DNA of 41,207 nt from Chlorobiaceae bacterium (lineage in GTDB: Bacteria; Bacteroidota; Chlorobiia; Chlorobiales; Chlorobiaceae), in contig JABDHL010000061.1 in NCBI GenBank assembly GCA_012972825.1, positions 1 to 41,207 of the forward strand, given 5' to 3'. The notes under the pieces are model-generated. The model worked only from the letters and a program-made list of their open reading frames with translations. It did no database searches and had not been told where the DNA came from. Position numbers and translations under genes: made by a program. This document shows, one piece after another, positions 1-9,000 of the stretch; position 1 is the first letter of the stretch; each line of letters opens with the position of its first letter.

Positions 1-501
1 AGCTATGATGAAATTGCCGACCGGCACGATATTGAAATCTTTACCACTGGCCAGAGCAAGCAAGACTTCTCAAAGGCAAGTGAAAAGCTGAGGAATCACA
101 TCTACGATTATGTGGTCACGGACTCGAAACTTGAAAAAGCTTTTGTGCATGAGCTTGATACCAGCACTGAGGTTGTTGTTTACGCCAAACTGCCTCGCGG
201 GTTTCTGATTCCCACACCGGTAGGCGACTACAATCCGGACTGGGCGATATCTTTCAAAGAAGGCGCTGTCAAGCACATCTACTTTGTAGCAGAGACCAAG
301 GGCTCAATGTCGAGCATGGAGCTGCGAGCCATTGAGGCCACAAAAATCGAGTGTGCACGAAAATTTTTCGATGAGATAAATCAGCGTGTTGAACGGGATA
401 AAGTAAGATATGATGTTGTGACTGATTTTGGGAAGCTCATGGAGCTGGTTGGCGGAAACGGAAATGGCTCGATAATAAAGAGTAATAAGCAAACGAATTA
501 A
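1..501 (+). CDS. Type III restriction endonuclease subunit R, C-terminal part (truncated by window edge)
   Basis: The reading frame is open from the first base, so this is the 3' end of a longer gene that begins outside the window; the internal GTG at 112 is not a real start. The visible 166 codons match the C-terminal nuclease part of type III Res subunits. A PD-(D/E)xK-type arrangement is visible: NPDW with its Asp at 238-240, and ETKG with Glu and Lys at 292-300, followed by a Cys-Ala-Arg segment usual for the family. Known role: Res works with a Mod methyltransferase to translocate along and cut unmodified DNA. The helicase part and any mod gene would lie to the left. The next gene, a TIR protein, starts 44 bases downstream on the same strand, which suggests a defence cluster. 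Whether the whole protein is intact cannot be seen. Confidence 0.85.
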   Translation, partial: SYDEIADRHDIEIFTTGQSKQDFSKASEKLRNHIYDYVVTDSKLEKAFVHELDTSTEVVVYAKLPRGFLIPTPVGDYNPDWAISFKEGAVKHIYFVAETKGSMSSMELRAIEATKIECARKFFDEINQRVERDKVRYDVVTDFGKLMELVGGNGNGSIIKSNKQTN

Positions 502-545
502 ATTATAAAGAAATTACCTAAACGTTATAAAGACATAAGCATATT

Positions 546-1502
546 ATGGCATCGCTCTTTTTTTCTTATTCCCATAAAGATGAGGAACTTCGAAACGAGT
601 TAGAAAAACATCTTGCATTACTTAAGCGCCAGGGAGTTATTTCGTCTTGGCACGATCGCCGAATCACCGCAGGAGCTGATTTTGATCAGAAAATCAGTTC
701 TCAATTAGAGTCATCAGAAATTATACTGTTACTTATCAGCTCCAACTTTCTATCATCAGACTATTGCTATGAAAAAGAAATGACCCGAGCCATTGAAAGG
801 CACATTAATGGTGCCGCCATTGTAATCCCCATAATATTACACCCCTGCGACTGGAAAAGCTCTCCTTTTGGACACCTTAAAGCGACGCCAACCGACGGAA
901 AACCCGTATCAATGTTCAGCAATTATCACGAAGCCTTTTCTATTATTGCGAAAGATATCCGTGAAGCCGCAACAACTATAATTAAAAATTATTTACCTCC
1001 ATTAATTACTGAGAAAGAAATATTATCGACCACAACAAATTCTTCCCGAACAGACCGATCCAGTAATTTAAGGATCAGGAAAAAATTTGATGATCATGAT
1101 CGTGACAAATTTTTGGAGGAATCCTATGAATACATTGCCGACTTTTTTGACAAATCTCTACAGGAACTTGCGATCCGTAACCCTCATATCGATAATCGGT
1201 TCAAACGATTAACTGCAACGAGCTTTTCAGCTTTTATTTATGATAATGGGCAAAGAGTATCACAATGCTCAATATGGTATGGTAGTAGTATGTTCAGCTC
1301 AATGGGTATATCTTACTCGAATTCTGGAGAAGCGCCGACAAACAGTTTAAATGAATCTCTTAACGTTGTAGATGACGGCTATACCCTTCAATTAAAACCT
1401 CTTGGCATGCAAATATTTGGGAGTCAACGCGACAGTATCTTAACACAAAATGGTGCAGCTGAATATTATTGGGATATATTTATTAGACCGCTTCAGCAAT
1501 AA
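546..1502 (+). CDS. TIR-domain protein with uncharacterised C-terminal domain
   Basis: 318 residues. Residues 1-140 form a bacterial TIR domain: FFSYSHKDE at the N-terminus, a WHDRRI.AG segment (35-43), ISSNFLSSDYCYEKEM (64-79) in which Glu78 sits at the position of the catalytic Glu of TIR NAD-cleaving enzymes, and IILHPCDW...PF with a KPVSMF segment typical of bacterial TIRs. After a polar linker (about 145-175), residues 176-318 form a separate domain that begins RKKFDDHDRDKFLEE and ends in an aromatic-rich YYWDIFIRPLQ segment; I know similar sequences only as uncharacterised domains. No signal peptide or membrane segment is seen, so the protein is probably cytoplasmic. It lies between a type III restriction gene and an AT-rich unknown gene. 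Inference: an abortive-infection or NAD-depleting effector whose C-terminal domain senses or regulates. NADase activity is not proven. Confidence 0.85.
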   Translation: MASLFFSYSHKDEELRNELEKHLALLKRQGVISSWHDRRITAGADFDQKISSQLESSEIILLLISSNFLSSDYCYEKEMTRAIERHINGAAIVIPIILHPCDWKSSPFGHLKATPTDGKPVSMFSNYHEAFSIIAKDIREAATTIIKNYLPPLITEKEILSTTTNSSRTDRSSNLRIRKKFDDHDRDKFLEESYEYIADFFDKSLQELAIRNPHIDNRFKRLTATSFSAFIYDNGQRVSQCSIWYGSSMFSSMGISYSNSGEAPTNSLNESLNVVDDGYTLQLKPLGMQIFGSQRDSILTQNGAAEYYWDIFIRPLQQ

Positions 1503-1566
1503 ATATCATAACATTATTTATCGTTAACAAACAATAAACCTTAAACTTTATTAAATTCTAAAAATA

Positions 1567-2049
1567 ATGAAATCTGAAACTCTTAATATCTGGGAAATCA
1601 AATACAATTTCTTTTTAAACAAAGCTCTTATCATAACATCAACAAATCAGCTCCCTAATTATATAAGAGGCAAATCCATTTTAATATTTAAAAACAGCAC
1701 AAACGAAATACAATACATAAAATCAAAACTATTTCTGAATATTCAATACGGAACAAACGAAACGACACTGAACGAGATATGTAGTATTGTAAAAAAAGAA
1801 GTATTTGAATTAGCAAAGGATAATCTCTATCAATATTTCACTGAATGCGGAAAGTCATTTATGCTAAGCAGCAAAGCCGAAGAAGAAGAAGTTTTTGACA
1901 CATTAAACCTTTTACTCAAATATCATGTTAAAGGAAACAAGTATGATGAAATCATGAAAGATGCTGAATACTATCTTGAAAACAGTCAATTTTCAGTACA
2001 GTACAATAAAATCAGCAAAATCAAAATTTCCAGAGATATTGAACCCTGA
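1567..2049 (+). CDS. Hypothetical protein, AT-rich, in defence segment
   Basis: 160 residues, not recognised. It begins ATG AAA TCT 64 bases after the TIR gene on the same strand, without a clear Shine-Dalgarno sequence. The protein is rich in Lys, Asn, Ile, Tyr and Glu; there is no obvious membrane segment or signal peptide, and an acidic stretch (SKAEEEEVFD) lies near the middle. The C-terminal half looks mostly helical. Base composition is clearly more AT-rich than the core genes to the right, as in recently acquired DNA. Position suggests it could act with the TIR protein, for example as a regulator or partner, but nothing in the sequence shows this. It could also be an unrelated cargo gene of the same island. 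Confidence 0.6.
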   Translation: MKSETLNIWEIKYNFFLNKALIITSTNQLPNYIRGKSILIFKNSTNEIQYIKSKLFLNIQYGTNETTLNEICSIVKKEVFELAKDNLYQYFTECGKSFMLSSKAEEEEVFDTLNLLLKYHVKGNKYDEIMKDAEYYLENSQFSVQYNKISKIKISRDIEP

Positions 2050-2119
2050 ATTCTTGTTATTTCTTAACCATATCTTATAGTAATTACTGATCACTATTTA
2101 AATAGAAAAAAACCTAAAG

Positions 2120-2332
2120 TCATTTTTCGCGTTTCTGCAGCCAAGCCCGAAATCCCTTGTCCCTCTTGAGATGATTCCTCAGAATCGCCTCAAGTACCAG
2201 AGATTCATCGGCGCCTTTTGTTTTTTCCTGTGCGGCCTTCACATAGAGATCAAACTCCTCCGAAACCTCCTTCTTGAGCCGGAATCTTCGGGTAACCGGT
2301 TCGCTCTGCACCTGAATATTGAGATCGATCAT
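2120..2332 (-). CDS. DUF2274-like small protein of conjugation clusters
   Basis: 70 residues. The pattern matches DUF2274: a short basic N-terminal strand (PVTRRFRLKKEV), a helix with DLYVKAAQE, then a helix ending in ILRNHLKRDKGFRAWL; the hydrophobic-x-RD(K/R)GF ending is characteristic. In conjugative (trb-type) elements a DUF2274 gene usually lies just after trbI. Here the start codon is 14 bases after the stop of a decayed trbI fragment on the same strand, which keeps that ancestral order and supports both calls. Function is unknown; the basic N-terminal strand followed by helices would fit a small DNA-binding or regulatory protein. The frame is intact, but with its operon gone it may no longer be expressed. 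Confidence 0.65.
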   Translation of the reverse strand: MIDLNIQVQSEPVTRRFRLKKEVSEEFDLYVKAAQEKTKGADESLVLEAILRNHLKRDKGFRAWLQKREK

Positions 2333-2346
2333 ATTCCGAATAGTCT

Positions 2347-2580
2347 TTAGTTTTCGTATGGGTCAACAATCACATCCTTGTTGACGAGTATGTTCACGGT
2401 ATTGCCTGCCCTGATGTTCAGTGTCGGCTGAATATCCAGATTCATTTTTGTGATATGGCTTCATGTGCTGCTGATCTCTTCTCAGACATTGTCAGCTATG
2501 CGCTGCTGGGTGGTCATACTTGCTTCGTCGGTATAGGTTCCCTTCGATAGCGTAGCACCCATCGAGTGAACTTGCTGTTT
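2347..2580 (-). pseudogene. trbI: Decayed trbI/virB10 C-terminal fragment
   Basis: Read on the minus strand in one frame, this stretch gives a TrbI/VirB10-like C-terminus: MNLDIQPTLNIRAGN followed by TVNILVNKDVIVDPYEN and a stop at 2347-2349. Known TrbI proteins end in the same pattern (N-x-QPTL-x-IRPG ... VNKDxVLxPY). Upstream in the same frame the reading continues back to 2580 (ending TTQQRIADNV) but is broken by two TGA codons, at 2482-2484 and 2461-2463. TrbI is the large inner-to-outer-membrane scaffold of the conjugative type IV secretion system, about 400 residues, so only the tail remains. It lies directly before the DUF2274-like gene and near the 3' end of tRNA-Val. This marks the remnant of a conjugative element. 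Confidence 0.75.
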
Positions 2581-2607
2581 AAAGCTTGGGGAAGTTATTG
2601 CGAGGGG

Positions 2608-2642
2608 AAAAAAAAAGCCCGCAACGTCGTTTCTTTGCAGGC
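2608..2642 (-). terminator. Rho-independent terminator downstream of tRNA-Val
   Basis: On the minus strand GCCTGCAA pairs with TTGCGGGC (8 bp with one G-T pair) around a 19-base loop, followed directly by a run of nine T. It lies about 20 bases after the 3' end of the tRNA-Val gene and points the same way, so it probably ends the tRNA transcript. Confidence 0.7.
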
Positions 2643-2660
2643 CTTTAGGGTGTGTGTGGG

Positions 2661-2734
2661 TGGACGATAGTGGATTCGAACCACTGACCTCTACAGTGTC
2701 AATGTAGCGCTCTAACCAACTGAGCTAATCGTCC
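2661..2734 (-). tRNA. tRNA-Val (anticodon GAC)
   Basis: A full cloverleaf is visible on the minus strand. Acceptor GGACGAT pairs with ATCGTCC, the D arm contains AGCTCAGTTGGTTAGAGC, the anticodon stem CTACA/TGTAG encloses a loop with anticodon GAC, and the T arm is AGTGG-TTCGAAT-CCACT. The discriminator base is A and CCA is not encoded. The gene is 74 nt long. clpX lies upstream on the same strand. Its 3' end faces the accessory segment on the left, the usual geometry for a tRNA used as an integration site. Confidence 0.95.
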
Positions 2735-2769
2735 CATTCGAACGGGTCGAAATATAGAATATCATTTAT

Positions 2770-2805
2770 AAAATGCAAAGGGAGGAAACCAATGTTTTGC
2801 ACTTT
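2770..2805 (-). terminator. Possible terminator or processing hairpin at the end of clpX
   Basis: On the minus strand AAAGTGCAAA can pair with TTTGCATTTT (10 bp with one G-T pair) around a 16-base loop. It overlaps the clpX stop codon and is followed by A/T-rich sequence but no strong T run. It may be a weak terminator or an RNA-processing site between clpX and the tRNA. Confidence 0.35.
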
Positions 2806-4123
2806 ATGCGGTTTTTTTCTGCTTCCTTGTGCCGTTCAAATACTCCGGTCCAGCCTTTTTATCGATGGTGTCGGCCGTAATAACGCATTTATGGATACCT
2901 TTCATCGAAGGCAGTTCAAACATGATGTCGATCATCACATTTTCAAGCACTGAGCGCAATGCCCTGGCCCCTGTTCCTCGCTCGATGGCAATCCCGACAA
3001 CTTTGTCCAAAGCTTCGTCGGTAAACTCAAGCTCCACCCCGTCCATTTCAAACAGTTTCTTGTACTGCCTGGTAATGGCGTTTTTAGGTTCAACAAGAAT
3101 GTTGCGCAATGCCTTCTCATCAAGCATATCAAGGGTGGAAATGACCGGCAGGCGACCGATGAACTCAGGTATCAGCCCATACTCATGCAGGTCGTCCTGC
3201 ATGACAAGCTTGAGGATTTCAGGATCGTAGCCAGTCTGACCATGCTTCACCTTTGCACCAAAGCCCATCGACGATTTTGAGACTCTTCGGGCAATAAGAC
3301 GATCAAGACCTTCAAAAGCACCACCGCATATAAAGAGAATGTTTTTGGTATTGATGTTGATCAACTGCTGTTCAGGATGCTTACGGCCACCTTTAGGAGG
3401 AACACCAACAACAGCACCTTCAAGAATCTTCAGGAGAGCCTGCTGGACTCCCTCGCCGGAAACATCGCGGGTAATGGAGACATTGGCGGATTTGCGGGCA
3501 ATTTTATCAATCTCGTCAACATAGATAATGCCGCGCTCAGCACGCTCAAGATTAAAATCTGATGCATGAAGCAGACGGGCAAGAATAGTTTCAACATCGT
3601 CTCCCACGTAGCCGGCTTCAGTCAACGACGTAGCGTCAACAATGGAAAACGGAACTTCAAGCAGATTGGCGAGCGTCTGGGCAAGAAGAGTTTTCCCTGT
3701 ACCGGTAGGCCCGATAAGAAGAATATTGCTCTTTTCAATAACAACGCCATCCTCATCGCGCGTCCATTCCTGTGATTCGATCCTTTTATAATGATTGTAA
3801 ACCGCTACCGAAAGCGACTTTTTGGCTATTTCCTGACCGACAACATACTGGTCAAGGGAGTCCATGATGGCTTTCGGACTGACCAGGCGCGGCTGAAACG
3901 GTTTTTCTGAAGGTCGCTCCGGCTGCTGTATCGCGCTGAGCTCCTTGCGCAGAATCTCATAGGATGTTTTAATGCAACGGTCACAGATAAATGCTCTCGG
4001 CCCGGCAACCATACTCGTGGACTCCTGAGCACTTCTGCCACAAAATGAACAGAACACCTGATCATTACTGTTCCCGTTGCCACCTCTGGCTTTACCTTTT
4101 CCCGTTTCTTTTTCTCGTATCAT
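2804..4123 (-). CDS. clpX: ATP-dependent Clp protease ATP-binding subunit ClpX
   Basis: 439 residues, close to the usual 410-430. The N-terminal zinc-binding domain has four Cys ligands (C25, C28, C47, C50). The AAA+ module shows Walker A GPTGTGKT (138-145), the pore loop GYVGD (171-175), Walker B IIYVDEID (199-206) and sensor-2 GTGARALR (383-390). The ClpP-contacting tripeptide, usually IGF, is MGF here (286-288). ClpX unfolds tagged proteins and feeds them to the ClpP peptidase in the cytoplasm; no clpP gene is in the window. A 29-residue Gly/Asn/Lys-rich N-terminal stretch precedes the zinc finger and is slightly longer than usual. A DUF4404 gene lies 39 bases upstream on the same strand and may be cotranscribed. 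Confidence 0.97.
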   Translation of the reverse strand: MIREKETGKGKARGGNGNSNDQVFCSFCGRSAQESTSMVAGPRAFICDRCIKTSYEILRKELSAIQQPERPSEKPFQPRLVSPKAIMDSLDQYVVGQEIAKKSLSVAVYNHYKRIESQEWTRDEDGVVIEKSNILLIGPTGTGKTLLAQTLANLLEVPFSIVDATSLTEAGYVGDDVETILARLLHASDFNLERAERGIIYVDEIDKIARKSANVSITRDVSGEGVQQALLKILEGAVVGVPPKGGRKHPEQQLININTKNILFICGGAFEGLDRLIARRVSKSSMGFGAKVKHGQTGYDPEILKLVMQDDLHEYGLIPEFIGRLPVISTLDMLDEKALRNILVEPKNAITRQYKKLFEMDGVELEFTDEALDKVVGIAIERGTGARALRSVLENVMIDIMFELPSMKGIHKCVITADTIDKKAGPEYLNGTRKQKKTA

Positions 4124-4162
4124 GAAACACTCGAGCCTTCAAAATGTTAATAGTGCTGTTCT

Positions 4163-4432
4163 TTAAAATCCCATATTTGCCAGACTATCCAGTACATGCT
4201 GAATGGTCATACTCAGTTTGGGATGGCCGGCCTCAAAGTGATCAACAGCCTCTCTCATGCGCTCCATAAGAGATTCGTTCTCATGCATAGCGCCAACGTC
4301 TTCAGTAACCAGTTTGCTTATATCCTCTCTGAGGTTCGTTAAAACCTCCACCGTGTTTTTATCGACGGAATCAACCTGTTCGAGCTCCTGATGCAGCGTT
4401 TCGAGGAGCTCCCTGAGTTTTTGCTGTTCCAT
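4163..4432 (-). CDS. DUF4404 family protein
   Basis: 89 residues. The layout matches DUF4404: an N-terminal amphipathic helix (KLRELLETLHQELEQ), a middle part with several acidic residues, and a C-terminal segment EAGHPKLSMTIQHVLDSLANMGF, in which the HP.L...I..V.D.L..MGI-type ending is typical. No membrane segment is present and the protein is probably cytoplasmic and helical. Function is unknown. It lies between gltD and clpX on the same strand, 39 bases before clpX, so it could share the clpX transcript. Confidence 0.8.
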   Translation of the reverse strand: MEQQKLRELLETLHQELEQVDSVDKNTVEVLTNLREDISKLVTEDVGAMHENESLMERMREAVDHFEAGHPKLSMTIQHVLDSLANMGF

Positions 4433-4512
4433 AAGCCAACTTGATTAAAAAGATATTCAATTAATGTATGCAATCAAGGTACGCCTTATAACACATGAGC
4501 CGCCTCAATCGT

Positions 4513-5991
4513 TTAGGGCAGACTTGTTTCTCCCATTAAAAACCGATCACACTCACGAGCGGCGGATCTCCCCTCATGAATGGCCCATACCACGAGACTC
4601 TGTCCACGGCGGGCATCGCCGGCAGCAAAGATGCGTTCGCGGCTGGTAAGATACTTATTTTTATCAGTTGACTTGATATTTGAGCGCTCATCCTGTACAA
4701 CCTGAAGCTGCTGCAGAAGATGCTCATCGGGCCCGATAAAGCCCATGGCAAGCAGGACAAGCTCGGCAGGAATAATCTGTTCAGTACCTGCTACCGGAAG
4801 AGGCGAATATCGTCCATCAGCTTTAACCCACTCCACCTTTGAAACCTCAACAGCCATCAGGGCGCCCTTTTCGTCTGCAAGAAACTTTTTGGTCATCATG
4901 GAATACTTTCTCGGATCATCACCCTGTACAATCGCTGCTTCCTCCTGTCCGTAATCTACCTTAAATGTTTTTGGCCATTCGGGCCAGGGATTATCGAACT
5001 GACGTTCAGAAGGAGGTTTCGGCAGAATCTCGAGCTGTATGACGCTTCTGCATCCCTGGCGCAACGACGTGGCGACACAGTCTGTACCGGTATCGCCGCC
5101 GCCGATAACAACCACATTTTTACCTTCGGCTGAAAGAACCGGGGCACGCTCTGTCAGCAAAGCCTGAGTACTTGAACGCAGAAAATCCATGGCAAAATGG
5201 ATACCCGGAAATTCGCGGCCTTCAGCGAAAAGGTCTCGGGGTTTTGTTGCACCTGTACAGAGCACCACTGCATCAAACTCTTCGAGAAGCTTATCGGCAG
5301 GATAATCAATACCAACCTCGGTGCTTTCCATGAAAATAACGCCTTCCTGTCTCATAAGATCAATACGGCGCTCAACCACCAGCTTCTTGTCAAGTTTCAT
5401 GTTTGGAATTCCAAACATCATGAGGCCCCCTAGACGCTCATCCCGTTCGAAAACCGTCACGCTGTGACCGGCCTTGTTAAGCTGATCAGCACAGGCAAGT
5501 CCGGAAGGACCCGATCCAATAACAGCAACCCTTTTCCCTGTTCTATAGGCAATTGTTTTCGGTACTACCCATCCTTGAGAAAACGCATGCTCAATAATCG
5601 AGTACTCTATGTTCTTGATGGTGACCGGTGGCTCGATAATTCCAAGAACGCAGGAACCCTCGCATGGAGCAGGACAGACTCTTCCTGTAAACTCAGGAAA
5701 ATTATTGGTTTTCATCAACCGGTCATAAGCCTCATGCCAGAACCCTTTATAAACATAGTCATTCCATTCGGGAATAAGATTGTGAATCGGGCAGCCGCTT
5801 GTCATCCCGCTCAGCATAAACCCCGTATGGCAGTATGGTGTGCCGCAATCCATACAGCGCGCACCCTGCTGCTGCAGATCCGCTGCGGGCATCTCCTTAT
5901 GGAACTCCTGCCAATCTCTTATTCTCTCCAGAGGCTCCCTGTCAGCAGGCAATGCTCTCTGGTACTCCATGAAACCTTTAACTTTGCCCAT
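4513..5991 (-). CDS. gltD: Glutamate synthase (NADPH), small subunit
   Basis: 492 residues, the usual length. The N-terminal region has the Cys groups of the GltD family that bind [4Fe-4S] clusters: [22 protein letters not shown] and CPAPCEGSC. Two dinucleotide-binding motifs follow: [14 protein letters not shown] for FAD and [13 protein letters not shown] for NADPH. A C-terminal FAD segment contains [16 protein letters not shown]. The subunit takes electrons from NAD(P)H and passes them to GltB. It lies 50 bases downstream of gltB on the same strand, so the two form an operon. Together with glutamine synthetase, elsewhere, this is the main route of ammonium assimilation. Confidence 0.96.
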   Translation of the reverse strand: MGKVKGFMEYQRALPADREPLERIRDWQEFHKEMPAADLQQQGARCMDCGTPYCHTGFMLSGMTSGCPIHNLIPEWNDYVYKGFWHEAYDRLMKTNNFPEFTGRVCPAPCEGSCVLGIIEPPVTIKNIEYSIIEHAFSQGWVVPKTIAYRTGKRVAVIGSGPSGLACADQLNKAGHSVTVFERDERLGGLMMFGIPNMKLDKKLVVERRIDLMRQEGVIFMESTEVGIDYPADKLLEEFDAVVLCTGATKPRDLFAEGREFPGIHFAMDFLRSSTQALLTERAPVLSAEGKNVVVIGGGDTGTDCVATSLRQGCRSVIQLEILPKPPSERQFDNPWPEWPKTFKVDYGQEEAAIVQGDDPRKYSMMTKKFLADEKGALMAVEVSKVEWVKADGRYSPLPVAGTEQIIPAELVLLAMGFIGPDEHLLQQLQVVQDERSNIKSTDKNKYLTSRERIFAAGDARRGQSLVVWAIHEGRSAARECDRFLMGETSLP

Positions 5992-6041
5992 ATCAATAAT
6001 TTAATCTTTTCAAGACAGGACTGTACCGCCCTTTTTCGATA

Positions 6042-9000
6042 TCAATTCCCTGAAACACGTGCAGGATCATGAACATTTTTCTCAAATGATGCCATAACGG
6101 CTTCATCTCCGGTGATCCCTGCCGCCTCAACTTCCGCCATCGCATCAAGTGCCCTCTGATAATCATGCGATATCACTTTGACAAAGCGCTGACGGAGAAC
6201 ATCCCTGTCGTCAAGAATTGCCTGACCAAGTTCACTTCCGGTATACTCGACATGCCTTTCAATCATAGACTGAAGCCCTGCAAGCTCCATCGGATCATCA
6301 ACCGAATAGAGGCCAACCATCTCACGGTTGCAGTTTTCGGCAAACGTGCCGTCCACATCATAGACATAAGCTATTCCTCCTGACATGCCGGCAGCAAAGT
6401 TGCGTCCGGTTTTTCCGAGAATAATCACGGTTCCGCCGGTCATATATTCGCAGCCATGATCACCGATAGCCTCAACAACAGCATTCAGACCGCTGTTACG
6501 GACACAAAAGCGCTCTCCAGCCATTCCTCTGATAAAGGCTTCTCCGGAAGTTGCTCCGTAAAAACCGACATTTCCGATAATAATGTTCTCTTCCGGCACA
6601 AAAGAAGAGCCTGTTGAGGGATAGACAACAATCCGACCGCCGGAAAGTCCTTTGCCCACATAGTCGTTTGCATCACCTTCAAGTTCGAGTGTCATGCCGC
6701 TGGGTATAAATGCACCAAAACTCTGCCCGGCAGAACCGGAAAATTTCAGATGGATCGTGTCATCAGGCAGTCCGGCAGAACCAAACGCTTTAGTAACCTC
6801 ATAGCCAACGAGCGTACCGACAACCCTGTTGGTGTTCCTGATCGTAAGCGTACTGAAAACCTTTTCCTTTCTTTTGATTGCCGGCTCGCAAATAGAGAGC
6901 AGCATGGTACGGTCAAGACTTTCGTCAAGACCATGCTCCTGATCAATAGTGCAGTATCGGGTTTCCTGTTCGTCAGCCTCTGCCTTGTAAAGAATCTTGG
7001 AAAGATCGATGCCTTGAGCTTTCCAGTGATTGATCGATTTCTTCATGGAGAGCAGTTCAGTGTGGCCGACAAGCTCATTAATTGTACGAACACCGAGACG
7101 GGACATATACTCTCTCACTCCTTCGGCCAGAAAGCGCATGAAGTTTTCAACATGCTCCGGTTTGCCTTTGAAATGCCTGCGAAGCTCGGGATTCTGGGTG
7201 GCGACACCAACCGGACAGGAATCGTCCTGACAACAGCGCATCATAATACAGCCCATGACCACCAGAGTGGTTGTCGCAAAACCGAACTCCTCAGCACCAA
7301 GCATGGCTGCAATAACAATATCCCTTGCTGTTTTCAGCTGACCATCCGCCTCCACAACAATCCTGCTGCGCAGGTTGTTGAGAACAAGAGTCTGATGCGC
7401 TTCAGCAAGACCGAGTTCCCACGGCATGCCCGCATGCATGATACTCGAAACCGGCGACGCGCCGGTTCCACCATCATGACCGCTGATAAGCACTACATCA
7501 GCATGCGCCTTTGCAACACCTGCAGCAATAGTGCCCACACCAACAGTGGAAACAAGCTTGACGTTGATGCGCGCTGTATGGTTCGCATTTTTGAGGTCAT
7601 GTATAAGCTGGGCAAGATCCTCGATTGAATAGATATCATGATGGGGCGGTGGCGAAATCAACCCGACACCAGGGGTTGAATGACGAACCTTAGCCACCCA
7701 TGGATAGACTTTAGAGCCTGGAAGCTGACCGCCTTCCCCTGGTTTTGCGCCCTGAGCCATCTTGATCTGGATCTCATTGGCACTGGCAAGATATTCACTG
7801 GTCACACCGAATCTCCCGGAAGCAACCTGCTTGATGGCCGACATTCTCGAATCGCCGTTGGCATCCCTTTTGAAGCGTTCAGGATCTTCGCCGCCTTCAC
7901 CGGTATTACTCCTTCCTCCAAGCCTGTTCATGGCAATGGCAAGAGTTTCATGAGCCTCCTGACTGATGGATCCATAAGACATCGCACCGGTTTTGAATCT
8001 CTTCAGAATGGCTTCAACCGGTTCAACCTCCTCAAGCGGCACCGGATGCTTACTGAACCTGATATCCATCAAGCCGCGGATTGTACAAAAATGCTCGCTC
8101 TGGTCGTCTATAAGGTTCTCATATTTTTTAAACAGCTCGTAATTGGCCGTTCTGCATGAGTGCTGCAGAACATGGATTGCCTCAGGGCTGAACAGATGAT
8201 ATTCGCCGTTGTAGCGCCATTTTCTTTCACCTCCGGCTTCAAGGCCGCGATTAACCTTGTTGCCCGTAGGAGGAAAGACCGATTCATGGCGTTTGCGAAC
8301 CTCTTCAGCCACTATATCAATGCCAATGCCCTCGATACGGGTCGGCGTCCGGGTAAAATAGGCGTCAACAAGCTGGGTATTGAGACCGACAGCCTCAAAT
8401 ATCTGGGAACCTCGGTAACTCTGGATTGTTGAAATACCCATTTTCGCCATAGTTTTTACAACACCCTTGACGGCAGCCTTGATATAATTTTTTACGGCAC
8501 CCTTCTCATCCAGTTTTATCTGGCCCGATGCAACGAGAGAATGAATTGTTTCAAAAGCCATGTAAGGATTGACGGCACCTGCGCCATAACTGATCAACAT
8601 GGCAAAGTGATGCACAGCCCTTGGTTCAGCCGATTCAAGCACAAGACCGATCTTTGTCCTTATACCTGCATTGATAAGGAAGTTGTGCAGGCCTGAAACA
8701 GCAAGCAGAGCCGGAATCGGTGCACGGTCTTTTTCAATCTCTCCCTTGTCGGAAAGAATAATAATATTCACGCCCTTGCTTGCCGCCTGTTCAGCGTGGC
8801 GGTAAAGATCCTGCATGGCAGCTTCAATCCCCTTGCCGCCTTGAGAAACGTCGTAAAATATCGGAAGAGTAACCGCTCTGAAGCCGGGTTGTTCAATCCC
8901 ACGGATTTTTTCAAGGTACTGATTGGTTAAAATCGGATGGGGCAACCTGATTCTGCGGCAATTCACCTCGGAAGGCTCAAGCAGCTGGCCTTCGGTGCCG

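Noticed and set aside
2461-2484. In-frame TGA codons in the trbI-like frame as possible recoding (selenocysteine)
   Set aside because: TrbI has no selenocysteine, the N-terminal part of the gene is missing, and no SECIS-like structure is evident; simple decay explains it.
5464-6072. Open frame of 202 codons on the plus strand
   Set aside because: It is antisense to the gltD 5' half, which is clearly coding by motif content.
6750-7628. Long open frame of 292 codons on the plus strand
   Set aside because: It is antisense to the conserved FMN and Fe-S part of gltB; its translation has no family character and follows the codon pattern of gltB on the other strand.
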